From assembly GCF_026212465.1 (NCBI RefSeq), contig NC_080057.1, positions 12,391,879 through 12,455,878 of the forward strand: a stretch of 64,000 nucleotides of DNA, read 5' to 3'. The notes under the pieces were generated by a model. The model was not told where the DNA came from and ran no database searches. It worked only from the letters and a program-made list of their open reading frames with translations. Position numbers and translations under genes: made by a program. Source of the DNA: Amaranthus tricolor (Eukaryota; Streptophyta; Magnoliopsida; Caryophyllales; Amaranthaceae). Each line of letters begins with the position of its first letter. Position 1 is the stretch's first letter. Shown piece after piece: positions 46,101-56,939 of the stretch.

Positions 46101-49100
46101 TATCTATACTCAAGTCAAAGTAACATAGATACTAACTAACTATCCCTTACATTACACTTTCATAAGGCTTGATTAAAATCAAGAAAGGACAACTCAGGAT
46201 CCAAAGGTTTGGAAATAACCAAGGGGGAATGTGATGAATCAATATCTACACGAGAGGGGTATAATAGTCAAACTAAGTGAAGCTTTCAGATAGGAGTATT
46301 GTAACCAATCTAGCAAATGGTAGCAAGTTTGTTTGGGATCATGCAATAATTGGTTAGGACATGAATGAATATGATATGAATTCTCTTTTCTCAGTCTTTC
46401 TCTTTGTTCTATGTTCTCTTTCTCTGTTTCTTATTCTTTTTCTGTAATTTCTTCTCTAGCTCTCCTCTTTTACTCTCCTTTAGCCCTAATCTCTATCTTT
46501 CTCACATTAGCAATTATCGGTTCATTACAACTTGGTATCAGAGCATTACGTTTCGACGACCTTATCGACGCTCAAGAATGGATCTAATGGATGTTTTTCT
46601 TGAGAAATTGTGTTGTACAATGCCTCCATTAAAGGAACTTCAAGAAGCTCCAAAGTACAAAATCATTTGATCATTGATATCCTTTTTCGTACAAGAAGTG
46701 TATGGTAAATGGAGAAAGAATTTGTGTGAATGTTGTGATGAGCATGTTGGAGAAGCTGGTGGGGCACGATTTTAAGGCTATAGGGCAGTGCTATTTTCTT
46801 CTTATCTTCAATGTAGAAAGAGAAGATGAGTTGCTTGCCATGGTTGAGCCCATATCCACCCTCTCAATTCATGACCATTACCCTCGAACCACCCAATCTC
46901 ACATCGTCGCATCTCCCTAAGAAATTGAAACTCATAATGTTTTTTTCTCGAAACAACCTACCCCAACTCTTTCCTGCACTAAGACAACTCACCTCAGAAA
47001 CCCCAAGGTAAGCACCTTGACATCCTCTTATACTAGGCCTTCCCTAACGTAATGCCTACCCTATACATGAAGTCATCAAAACTCAAAACAACCTAAAAAC
47101 TACCAAACATCCCAATACTCAACACAACCATATCGTCCCAAAAAGAATTTTAGACCAAGCTCCCCCTTCACAATTGTACCAACCTACTTATTTTCTACCA
47201 AACTGCTTTCCCTACGTAAACTTGAATCTAAAGGCAAAGCACCCAATACTTAACAACCTAATCCATACAAACTCCAAGTCTCCAACCTACCAATTTCTTT
47301 CTTTCATACTACATAAATAAAACAATTCCTATTTTCTTTTATTTGATATCAAGTCTTTCTCCACCTCTTTAAACACCAAGGAGAATGGTCCAGTACAACT
47401 GCAAATCGAGCCACTACTTGTCTACTTTGAAGAACGTAACTACTCACCTTGAGGATAAGGTGGATCTTTGGCCGATCCGTAATGTCATGAGCAATATTTA
47501 AATGAGGAGTAGAATAGTCAAACTAAGTGAAGCTTTCATAAAAGAAATATTGTAACCAATCTAGCAAATGGTAGCTAGTTTGCTAGGCTTGTTAGCTATA
47601 TATATGATGATGTAATAATTGTTTAGGACATGAAATGAATACGATATAAATTCTCCCTCTTGTATTTATCTTGTCACTGTCCATGATGCAAAAACTCGCT
47701 CGAGCGAGTTGGAACAATTTTGCGATTTATTGTTCAAAGATCTTGCAATCTGTAACTTTGTGGGAAAAATCAGCGCATCAACTCGCCTATTGGACGATAT
47801 AGCTGTTTTGAACCAGATTTATCTTTTGTCACGGCCGCAATTCACATTTGTTTTGGAAAATCATGTCAAAACCAACATTTCTACCCCCAAAATACCCAAA
47901 AATGGAAAAAGGACTTTACCAATGCGATTGAGAAACTAGAGTACAAACTACCATTGAAGTTTGACGATGAAAGCGTGAAGCTTGAGTAACAGTTGGGTAC
48001 TTGGGTGGGAAGATGAGAAAAGAAGAGAAACGACTCACCAAAGGTATAGGTACATGTGCAAAAGAAGTTTTGAGATTGGGCTCTATTAATTTTCTTTTTT
48101 GAATTGGCAATTTACTTTATTAATTAATACTTCTATGAGTTGTCGTGTCTATCTGATGTGATGGTGGCTGCACAATAGTGTAACATTGACTCTTCATGAT
48201 TTTTTTTACTTATTTTTATAATAATTTAATTATAAAGTGGATCAACACTACTTTATTTATCGTAAAATAGTATTACTTTTTTTTGTTAATTTCTTAACTC
48301 ATTTTGTTATATTTTTGTATTATCATGAGTACTTTATATTTTTAAAATTAAATTGGTTTTAAATTAAGTACTTATTAAAAACTTGTGTAACTATAAATTA
48401 CATTTGATATTTTAAGATAAATAAATCACTTAAAATAAAAATATAAAGTCATTGTTTTCAGAAAATCACAACAAATAATAATCATGTTTTGCAATCGCGA
48501 CCCCTTTCGCGATAACTGAAATTTTTCCGTTCCCACAACCCGCAATCATGACTGTAATAGCGACCGCAACCACATTTTAACACCATGTCTCCATCTCTCT
48601 TTTTTCTCTATCATGTTTCCCTATTTCTTATTCTTTTTCTTAATTTCTTCTCTACCTTTGCTTTTTTACTCCCTCTTAGCCCTAGTCTCTATCTTTCTCA
48701 CATTAGCAATTACCGGTTCATTATAGGGAATTTTGGAATTTTGTCCAAAAGGCCCTTGATTGGGTTCAAGCTTTACTCTTGTGCTTCATTGTCAATAGTA
48801 ATGAAAGGGGATACTGTGCAATGAAGATTGCAAAGCCACAATAGTGTTCAGATTATGTGAATTGTATGCATTTCATCAATTTGCTAGTCTATTTGAAATG
48901 GACCTCCTCATCTATTTAAGATTATTGAACATGGTGAAATATGTATAAGTGAACTTCACTGGAACCTATTCCTTTACTGTTGATGACCAAACAAAATCTC
49001 CTACTTTAAAATTGAACCTTGTCCTTTCTCTCCTCTCTAGGTGTACAACATCTCATTTCCTTAATTTCATGAAGTGATTCTCACCGAGCATCTGCTAAAG

Positions 49101-52100
49101 TGTGTTTTGGGGTGCTCAGATTTATTTAACTTACCCTTGTGAAAATAAAGATGTTTTTGATCGACCATGATAGCAATCATCATGTCCAATTTTTATCATT
49201 TGCAACTTCACATAAATAAGAAGTGCCGATGATTAATGAGTTATTTCGTGTAGCTCACTATAATTGAAAATCAAAGTACGATGAATCTTTGGTTTCCCCT
49301 AGGCATATTTCTTAAAATTTACAGTATGTTTGAATATGATTTAAGATATAAAGGAAAGGAAGGGAGAGGAAAGAAAATTTTCATCTTCTTTTCAAATCTT
49401 TCCACCATTAGAGAGATTTGATCCCTTCGAATTCCTTCCCTCCAAAATTGGTTTCCAAATTCCAAACAAAGGAATTTATATCCCTCAAAATCCCCCCTTC
49501 CTTTCCCTTCGATTCCCTCAATCCAAACAAGGTGTTAACTAGCCAATTCATGTCTTTCTGCACCATCATAGTGCTTGCTCCCAAAGTTCCTTTTAATCTT
49601 CCTCGATCATTCCATGGATTGAGTTACTCTGAAATAAAAAAGCTCTATGGTGATGTTTTATCCTCGACTATAATTTAAATTTTACTACCTCTTGGAACTT
49701 CTCTTCATCTACAAAAGCCTTTTTCCCCAAATTCTTGCTTTAGTGACAGTAATTCCACTTCCTGTTCAGCCTCTATTCTCACCAATCAAATCTTGGGAAA
49801 CTTCTGAAGTTGTCTTTGGATGCTTTTGAGCTTAATATGCTCAAATCAACATGATTTTCAAATGTTTGAATTTGGGATTGTAGTGGAGTGAGTTAATTTT
49901 AGTTTGATGGTTGCTTGGACGCTGCAGCCCAAGTTTTTGTAAAGGCCAGGGGAGGCATTTTTGAAGAGACGCCGGAAGATTCAGTGTATGAAGAATGCTC
50001 AATGTATTTAATATTAAGAATGTCTTGCTTATGCGGTTATGCCTTAATTTCTCAGCGGCCTTGTTTCCCTTTAAAAACTGATAGAAATTTAGGGGTGAAT
50101 TATGTGGAGTTGGGGAACGAAAAGATTGAGGATAAGGGAGCGTGGGTTTGCTGAATAGGGGTAATAAGTCTTGGCCTAATAAAAGGGAATTTTTTGGATG
50201 GAGATAAAATGAAGTTAGTTTGAGCTTGTCAAAGATATTAAAATTCAAACTTCCATTAAGGAACTCGCCCAAAGTTTCAGCTTTTTATGAATCTTTACCG
50301 TTTTCTGTGATGCCAAATTATTAATGCATGACGATCCCTTGAAGTTATTGATGGTTTGTGCCAAAGTCTCGTAGAATACTAAAGATATTATTTGTAGGTT
50401 TTGTATTTTACATTAAATGTAAAAAATAAAGAAATCAGATTGGAGAAATTAGAAAAGAACAATCAATACTTAACAGTGTTAGTTGTAATAAACTAGCTCC
50501 TAGTGTTAATTGTAATAAAGGATATTGAACTTTCAGTAGCCAATCATAGACAATTAGTAGAGAGTTTCCACCACTTCAGAGAAAAAAAATGTAAAAGACG
50601 GTAACTGTAATGCCTGATGGAAGCAGCAGCACAATGGCATTAGGAGCCAAGAATTGATAATGTAGACTCCGTGTAAAAAAAATGTATGTTGCTTGCTTCT
50701 GCCTTCATTTGAGGGGCTCGTGTTCTTGTCTAATGAACGCTTCTGTGTTTGTTAGCATGCTGTCTCTTCTGTCCTAGTTTGGGGATACAAGAATGTTGTA
50801 GCTGAATAAATCATGATGCAAAATAAGCTGAAACTGACAAAGTAACGCAAGTTGGACCCAAAGCTCTTGTTTTGAACTTGCAATCATGAACACTTGTCAA
50901 TTTTACTCCATGATAAGAATTTTTTGTATGCATCCTGGTTCTTGATTAATTTATTGTCATGTGAATTAGTACTGTAGTGGATAGTATATGATTATATGCT
51001 AGTAAACTTCGTACTTACTACACTGAAATCTTGTAGTTAAAGCCACTTCTCTTTGAGTTTTATTATTATATGTTGTTTTCACCTGGTTTTCATGGATACA
51101 GGACACGTGTCACTCTCAAAAGAAGTGGTGTGGTTTTAGATTTGGTTCCTCCTCCTACTAAAGTGCACAACCTAATTTTTGGTCGGACATGGGTGGATTC
51201 ACCTGGAGAGATGATTCTGACCAATTTAACTACAGGAGACAAAGTTGTGCTGTATTTTCAACCATGTGGTTGGTTTGGGTATGTAGTGATATCAGAATTC
51301 TCTCATTTGCAAAACTTGTAGTGCAGATAATGATGCAAAAGATTTTAGTTGATGTGATTTTGTACTTTTTTATTTCTTTGTTAGACATACATTTATTAGA
51401 AATGTTATTATAAGATGCCTAAGACAGAGTGGAGAAAGGTGTTTGATCAATTTGAAGAGGCTATCCCGTTAGAACGTTAAGAGACGTTTGATTATTCTGC
51501 TATTACGGTGCAAATAAGTAAAAGGCTGTTTAATGAAGACATTTGTCATAGTCCTTTGCTGTCCAATGCCTTCAGGGTTTTGTAGCCATCTGTTTGTATG
51601 TCTGGGAACTGGCAGTACTGCTTGCTATTTATCCTTTGTATTCTTGTTACTTGCACCTTATTTTTCTGCTTTCAGGAATATGTTTTTATCTGGCTTATGC
51701 AAATAATTGACATGACATTCCCATGATAGCTGTTTATGTAGCACTGAACTGGAAACACAATATTCAAAAACCTCCAAAATATCTGTCTTACTTTTTTGCC
51801 TCTGCCCTCTATTTTTCTTTCCAAGGCTAATATTCAATTTGTTTAAACATTCTATTCTGATGTATTCTGCTTTCTTATCTAATCCTTATGTTTCTTTACA
51901 GGGCTGGACGATATGAGGTGGATGGTTATGTATATGATTCTAATGAGGAGCCTAAATTGTTGATGACCGGTAAATGGAATGAGTCATTGAGCTATCAACC
52001 ATGTGATGTGGAAGGGGAACCTATGCCTGGCACAGAACTGAAAGAGGTCAAAACTCTTTTTTCCCCTTTTAAATTTTCTTATGACGTGCTTCTTGAATGG

Positions 52101-53694
52101 TGAGGTTCTGAATGCTTAGTTTCAGATGGAATTAGAATTGTAAACTGGCTGATTGAAATTACCGTTTACATGTGTCTGTTTTGAAGTGCCTTCAACTTTC
52201 CTAGTATTTACTATTTGACATATTCTGCTCTAGTTTTATCTTGTCATTTACGCATTTGAATGCATAAGTGAGTCTAACATACTGATTTATCTTACTTACT
52301 CTGCATCTCTACAACACAACATACTAGGGGTGTTCATTTGGGTTGATTTCGGGTTAGGTATTTTGGGTCAAATGTTTCGGGTTGGTTCAAAATCGGGTCG
52401 TGTGTCCACATTGGTCTTTACATAATTTTAAATTCATTTAGAAGTTAGATTAAAGTCAAGTTTTGTTACAATGTAGGGTAAATATCGGGTTGTTGGATGT
52501 GTTTTGAACACGTCTACAACATACGAAACCTGCTTAACTTGTCAGCTGTTGCTATCTGCTACTCACAATCTGCATGAAGTATACGACATTAAAGTCTCCA
52601 GGAGGATTACCTTGTGTCTATATTCTATATTAAACTAGGTGTCTTTAATGTAATAATCAAGTTCATCTGACTTCAATTCTAATTTGCATATCCATATGGC
52701 TGTTGGATGTGTACTTTGCAGGTTTGGCATCTGGCAGATACCCCCCAAAATGATAAGTTTCAATATACTTATTTTGCACACAAGATAAATAGTTTTGACA
52801 CGGCCCCAAAGAATTTATTGGCTTCAGATTCACGTTTACGGCCTGATAGATATGCTCTTGAAATGGGTGATTTGTCTAAGTCTGGTGCTGAAAAGAGCAG
52901 GTTTCTCTTCTGTCTGTATTTATATCTGCTATGCTTGGCTGGTAAATATGTGGTTCTAAACACTAAGCTGGTTATTTGTGGAACTATCTGGATTTTGATT
53001 TTTTTTTTTTTTGTATCATATTCCACCCTATATTTTCATTAAGGTTGATATTAGACTGAGCTTATGATTCTTCTGGTAGTACGTTGCCTTTTCGTGCAAG
53101 GAGATAGTATCTCCTAGTCCAGATGTTTTTTTGTTCAAACATCATTTAAGAGGAGTAGAACCATCTGATCTTTTAATTCAGTACATCTAGAATCTACTCT
53201 TTCTTTTGCTGTTTTCTGGTCCTGTGATGTACCACACATAAAATAGAGATTTGTTTAGCGAGCATGAAATTCATACTTCATAGCGTACAACCCTGTTCTA
53301 TACAAAGAGATAAGACAATGGCTTAGGTTTGCAGTTGCCCTTTATAATAAATTAAAACTAGTTCAAAGAATAAATTGCCTGCCTGTTAATAATAATGTTC
53401 TTGTATTTCATGTTATTAACAGTTTTCTGTTTGGGCTGCTATGTCAGTTTGGAGGAGAGGCAGAGAGCAGAAAAAAGAAATCGAGAAGCCAAGGGTGACC
53501 AATTTTCTCCGAGATGGTTCGATCTAACCGAAGAGATTGCAACTACCCCTTGGGGTGACATGGAGGTTTACCAATACAATGGTAAATATACAGAGCATCG
53601 GGCAGCGATAGATAGCTCTGACATTGTCGAGGTAGAAGATGTCAAAACCAAGGAGTTCAACCCTTGGCAGTATAATGATTTGTCTGCTGTATGA
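36452..53694 (+). CDS. ORP3A: Oxysterol-binding-protein-related protein, ORP3 group (ten exons)
   Basis: A lipid-transfer protein of the OSBP family, predicted to exchange sterol and/or PI4P between ER and other membranes. Exons: 36452-36549, 36800-36893, 44530-44646, 44751-44823, 44891-45009, 45193-45314, 51102-51278, 51902-52046, 52722-52900, 53448-53694. All introns are GT-AG and the joined frame is open for 456 residues. It starts [20 protein letters not shown]. Hallmarks: [12 protein letters not shown] (near 144-153, lipid-binding entrance), the family signature EQVSHHPP (166-173) with the paired His that holds PI4P phosphate, YFQPCGWFG, and WNESLSYQP. There is no PH domain, as in plant ORP3 proteins. 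RWFDL (397-401) resembles the WFD-type motif reported for ER targeting of ORP3a through VAP proteins. The exon 8 donor is an unusual GTCAAA. Introns 2 and 6 hold transposons. It may be any ORP3 paralogue. Confidence 0.93.
36894..39080. other. Intron 2 of the ORP3 gene, proximal part
   Basis: AT-rich intronic sequence without a recognised gene. A GGGAGGGATGGAGTA word at about 37323-37338 resembles one end of a Stowaway MITE, but no partner end is clear. An AT microsatellite lies near 38481-38494. Confidence 0.5.
39226..40378. mobile_element. Foldback element with arms of about 195 bp and an ATT-repeat centre
   Basis: The arms 39226-39420 and 40185-40378 are almost perfect inverted copies. Both carry AGGCAAAATGTTAAAAAACT, GGATTGTGGCCTTTGACCGC and TGCATTACTGTATTTAA. 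A 7-bp duplication TAAAATA flanks the unit (39219-39225 and 40379-40385). The centre is a long alternation of (ATT)n and (AAT)n blocks that can also pair. If transcribed with the ORP3 pre-mRNA, it would form a very long hairpin. Confidence 0.85.
41313..41670. mobile_element. Stowaway (Tc1/mariner) MITE
   Basis: The ends are CTCCCTTCATTCTCTTATAT on the left and, inverted, CTCCCTCCGTTCTTTTTTAT on the right. A TA dinucleotide flanks it at 41311-41312 and 41671-41672. The CTCCCTCCGTTC terminus and TA target are characteristic of Stowaway MITEs. It lies within ORP3 intron 2. Confidence 0.88.
42233..44529. other. Intron 2 of the ORP3 gene, distal part
   Basis: No gene is recognised. A segment at about 43755-43985 starts TGTTTGGATAAAAGG and ends with inverted CAATCCAAACCAC. 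It may be a decayed Tourist-like MITE, but no target duplication was found. Purine-rich then pyrimidine-rich tracts occur within it. Confidence 0.4.
45315..46229. other. Intron 6 of the ORP3 gene, proximal part
   Basis: No gene. The stretch 45990-46130 carries TCGTATCC, GGACACTACGATCC and CCCGTATTCGAT words, similar in style to the GGACAC-rich inverted sequence around 2440-2550 and 3480-3540. It may be a decayed member of the same MITE group. Confidence 0.4.
46230..48725 (+). mobile_element. Short non-autonomous LTR retrotransposon (intron 6)
   Basis: A 5' LTR at 46230-46529 begins TGTGATGAATCAA and ends TTCATTACA. A primer-binding site TGGTATCAGAGC (initiator tRNA-Met type) is at 46533-46544. 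The 3' LTR starts at 47483 and ends at 48725, with a large insertion inside it. A GGGAA duplication flanks the whole unit (46225-46229 and 48726-48730). The internal region (46530-47482) has no protease, RT or integrase. Just before the 3' LTR it reads HLEDKVDL, a phrase common at the C-terminus of plant gypsy polyproteins. That points to an internally deleted gypsy derivative. Confidence 0.82.
47668..48583. other. Insertion of unknown type inside the 3' LTR
   Basis: The LTR text TTCTCCCTCTTGTATTTATC breaks off near 47668 and resumes near 48583 with TCTCTCTTTTTTCTCTATCA. The roughly 0.9-kb insert has CTCGCTCGAGCGAG near its left end. Near the right end are GCAATCGCGACCCC, GCGATAAC and GCGACCGCAACCAC. 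No inverted ends, duplication or coding sequence could be fixed, so the class is open. Confidence 0.5.
48731..49321. other. Intron 6 of the ORP3 gene, stretch between two mobile elements
   Basis: AT-rich intronic sequence. I see no gene, repeat or element in it. Confidence 0.5.
49322..49534. mobile_element. Tourist-like MITE (intron 6)
   Basis: The left end CAGTATGTTTGAATATGAT and inverted right end CACCTTGTTTGGATTGAG are imperfect inverted repeats. TTA flanks both (49319-49321 and 49535-49537). The body is a purine-rich half (AAAGGAAAGGAAGGGAG) followed by a pyrimidine-rich half that pairs with it. It has no coding capacity. Confidence 0.72.
49538..51101. other. Intron 6 of the ORP3 gene, distal part
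   Basis: No element or gene is recognised. The open frames here (for example near 49915-50154 and 49841-50272) have no recognisable domain. The acceptor of exon 7 (TGGATACAG) ends at 51101. Confidence 0.5.
52325..52516. mobile_element. hAT-type MITE (intron 8)
   Basis: The ends are TAGGGGTGTTCA and, inverted, TAGACGTGTTCA. A perfect 8-bp duplication CAACATAC flanks it (52317-52324 and 52517-52524), the length made by hAT transposases. The body carries GGGTTGATTTCGGG and GGTTGGTTCAAAATCGGGT words typical of this plant group. Confidence 0.88.
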
Positions 53695-54640
53695 GGTGAA
53701 AAGGTCCCCCATCTAATAATACTTGTACTTTTTAGTGCATTATAGTTGCCTTTTCTGGTTTCACCCTTTCAATGCCTTGCTATTTCCCTTTCTGACGGAA
53801 AAAGATACAAAACCAAATCAAGTCTGTAATATCAATTCATGTCCACTGCTCTACTACGTTTGTGGCCAATTGCACCGTAAATGTCTAGAAGGCATTCATG
53901 AATGTTTTAACAGAAAATTCAGTTTTTGTTAGTTCTTTCAGGTGACATCTTGCTTTGTTGTTATCAAAGAAGTAGCTTAAAAATGTTTATTTTTACAGAG
54001 GTAACCCCTACAACCCACTAAAGGTTCAAAGATGGACCCCTAGCGGCCAAACCCTTGATAATTAGAACGTGAAAATGTTTTAGTAATAAGGATGGGAGTT
54101 GTATGCATCATTCTGCTTGATTATAAAGTAATCGCGTTTGTTGCTGATTAGGTGCAGGAAGCCCATCATCTCAACTGGAAATCACAGAAGTCATATGGTG
54201 AAATCATCCGAAGGATGCTAGGATCTCTCCCTGTCAGACAATCTGAAACTGCCAGCAGTAGATAGACAAATAGTATTATGCATTTCGAATTTGTATAATC
54301 CATCATTATGAAGATTCTTCGCATCAGAATTAAAAGTCCCCCATTAAGCATTCCTCCCTTGCTTCAATTTGGCTGGGTTTCTACTTGCCAGGTTCATCTA
54401 TAAGTTTATAGCTCGTGTTTTTTCTTTTTTAAAATTTTTGTCGTGTTTTTTTGTACTCTCGGCTTCAAAGACTAAGCATTAATCTGAATGACTTTATTGC
54501 TTATGAGGCTTTTCATGTTTTTAACTGTATGAAGCTTTAAGTCGGAAATTTTTTCTCTATTCAATCTTCATGTCGATTGTCAGATATGTCATCTTTACTG
54601 TGTTATACACGCTTTATTGATCTTAAATAAAGACTATTGT
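53695..54640 (+). other. Probable 3' untranslated region of the ORP3 gene
   Basis: This is non-coding sequence after the stop codon at 53692-53694. An AATAAA signal at 54626-54631 is the clearest poly(A) candidate; others may be used. A GCAG followed by GAAGCCCATCATCTC near 54156 could be a splice acceptor of a 3' UTR intron. The true end of the transcript is not determined. Confidence 0.4.
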
Positions 54641-56939
54641 TCTATGCGTCTCTGTAGAAACAGCTTGAAGGAGCCAACCAAGTATTAATAGCCCGTTTAG
54701 TAAACGGTACTAAATACTGAGAATAGGAATGATTTGTAGTGTAAGCCTATGTAAAATTACTAGTAGCGCAACAAAGAAACTGTTAATTTCAGTGGATATT
54801 TTTTCACTACTGCATGATGACATGCACAAGTAAAACGATAATAATATAATTATGTCACACCAACGTCGTAATAATGTAAAATCAAACGTAGATAAGAAAA
54901 TATTTAAATCATAATTATTCTCGCCAAGTTATAATTGCGTCATGAAAAATCTTTAAAAACAAATCTTTCTCTAAGTGACAAAACTATTTAGATAACGTTA
55001 GTTCTACACTTGTTGTCACCATGGTAAGCACTAATATTAATTTCAAAAGCAAGAAAATAAATACAATTAATAAATCAATCAAACAAAAAATTGGTTGGCA
55101 GATTATGTGAAATAGAAGGCGAAGTTATTCGGATTAAAACTGCGAATCAAATCAGGTTGTTATTTGTTTATCCTTGTTATTTTTTCATTGGTGATCTTTA
55201 TTCCTACTCTTAGGGTGAGTTTATTAATTTTTAGTTATTGATTTGTTCTTTTTAAGATTTAAATTCAGTTTTCGTTGACTTTGTTATTTTTTTCATCTTA
55301 ATTATTTTGTTCTTAATTTTGTTTTCATCGTAATCTTCACTGTTTCATTATTTTTTCAATTAAAATAGAAATTTTTTTATTTATTTTTTATTTTGGAAAA
55401 ACAGAATTTTTTTGGGCCTTTACTCTTCAGTATTTTTTTTTCTTATTTTTGTTACTTTTGATATATGTTATTTGAAAATTAGATTGTTATTTGTTTATCT
55501 GTGTTATTTTTCGTATTTTTTTAGATTTTTAGGTTATTTATTTCTTTTTTTGGTTTATATTTTTCGTTTATTTTATGTTTTTTAAATTGTGTTAATTTTT
55601 ATTTTATTGGATTTTCTTTTTTTTTTTGGGGGGTTATTTGTTTATGGGTTTTTTTTGTGGTTTATCTATTTTGTTTATTTGTTTGCAAATCTATTTTTTT
55701 TTTCTTCTATTTTTTTATGTTTTCAAGATTAGTTATTTATCTTTGATCCCATTGTGTGTTAAATAACACTTGGAAAAAATGGATAAAATTGAAGAAGGTA
55801 AATTTAATTCAATTATTAATTTAGTTTCAATATTTATCACCTCACATATTAATTCTAATTGTTTTTATTCTACACTTGTAATTATAATTAAAGATGTTTG
55901 ATGAAGAAAAATGTGGGATGATTCTTGAAACAGTTGAAATTGATAACTAATGTAAATGATGCTCAAAATGACATACTCTTGTAAAATATTTATTAAAATT
56001 GGTATTTTGATGTAATATTATTTTGCATTGTAAGACTATATTTAGTAATCTAGTAAGGCATTTTGTTCAGTATTATGTATTAATCATTAATTTTTAGTAA
56101 TTTACTAATACATTATGTTTAGTATTATAAATGAAAAAACTATTGTTAAACAATTTTTGCTTAAAATTCAACATTAAGTTAATTTGGTTCAAAGCTGGAT
56201 ATTCGGTTTATGATATTTCAGGCTATAAAATCAGTCTAGGCGGTTTGGATTTGGTTTGATCAATTAAATTGCGGTTCGAAGCGGTTAGAATAAAAACATA
56301 AATTATGTTTGGGTCTGAAAAATTAAAAAAAGGAATTAAATATAGCCTGATTTAATTTTAACAAAAGTCCAAATTGTTGACCAAACTAAAATAGGAAATT
56401 AGAAAGTCTTAACTAAGAAATAAGCCAATTCATAACAAGAAGATATGAAAAAGCTTTTCTAAAGAAAAGGTGAGAGCCACGTTTAAAAGGATTTGTGAAA
56501 TAGATAATTTTTTATTAATGTAAGATTTGATAGAATTTTTAGGCGCACATTTGTTATTGGACCAATATAAATATTATATTATATTTACTAAAAAAAATAT
56601 TTGATTGCATTATAATTTGTATAACAATAATTTTGGTATGGAATATTTTATTCGACACCTATACACTCTTCACTTATGTTATTATGTAAATTCATGTCTT
56701 TCTTATCTCTTATAACTCATAAATTTAAAGCACTCATATTGTATTATCATGGGATAGCCTTTACGTGGCTTAACCCATTTTTGTATTTGTTGTATTTTTT
56801 TCCACGCTATGTATATAAGCATACACTTATTTATAGGCGTCTAATGTTGGTGCATGCATGTTCTAGATTACTCTTCTACTAGATCTTTCCTTACTAGATA
56901 TATCTAACTAGTACTTCTAACTAAAAACTAGATAATTTT
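54641..56939. other. AT-rich intergenic sequence
   Basis: Long T-rich stretches (about 55180-55740) and A/T-rich sequence without a recognised gene. A GGCGGTTTGGATTTGG-type segment at about 56180-56290 resembles the body of hAT-like MITEs, but no ends could be fixed. Confidence 0.5.

Noticed and set aside
46221..46229. AAGGGGGAA before the left LTR of the intron 6 element, resembling a polypurine tract
   Set aside because: It precedes the 5' LTR and not the 3' LTR, and its GGGAA is the target duplication also found at 48726. The resemblance is by chance.
51070..51413. Overlapping frames around exon 7
   Set aside because: Frames other than the exon frame 51102-51278 are shadows. The extension past 51278 is intron.
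54166..54351. Minus-strand frame downstream of ORP3
   Set aside because: No domain, no start context. It lies in the probable 3' UTR.
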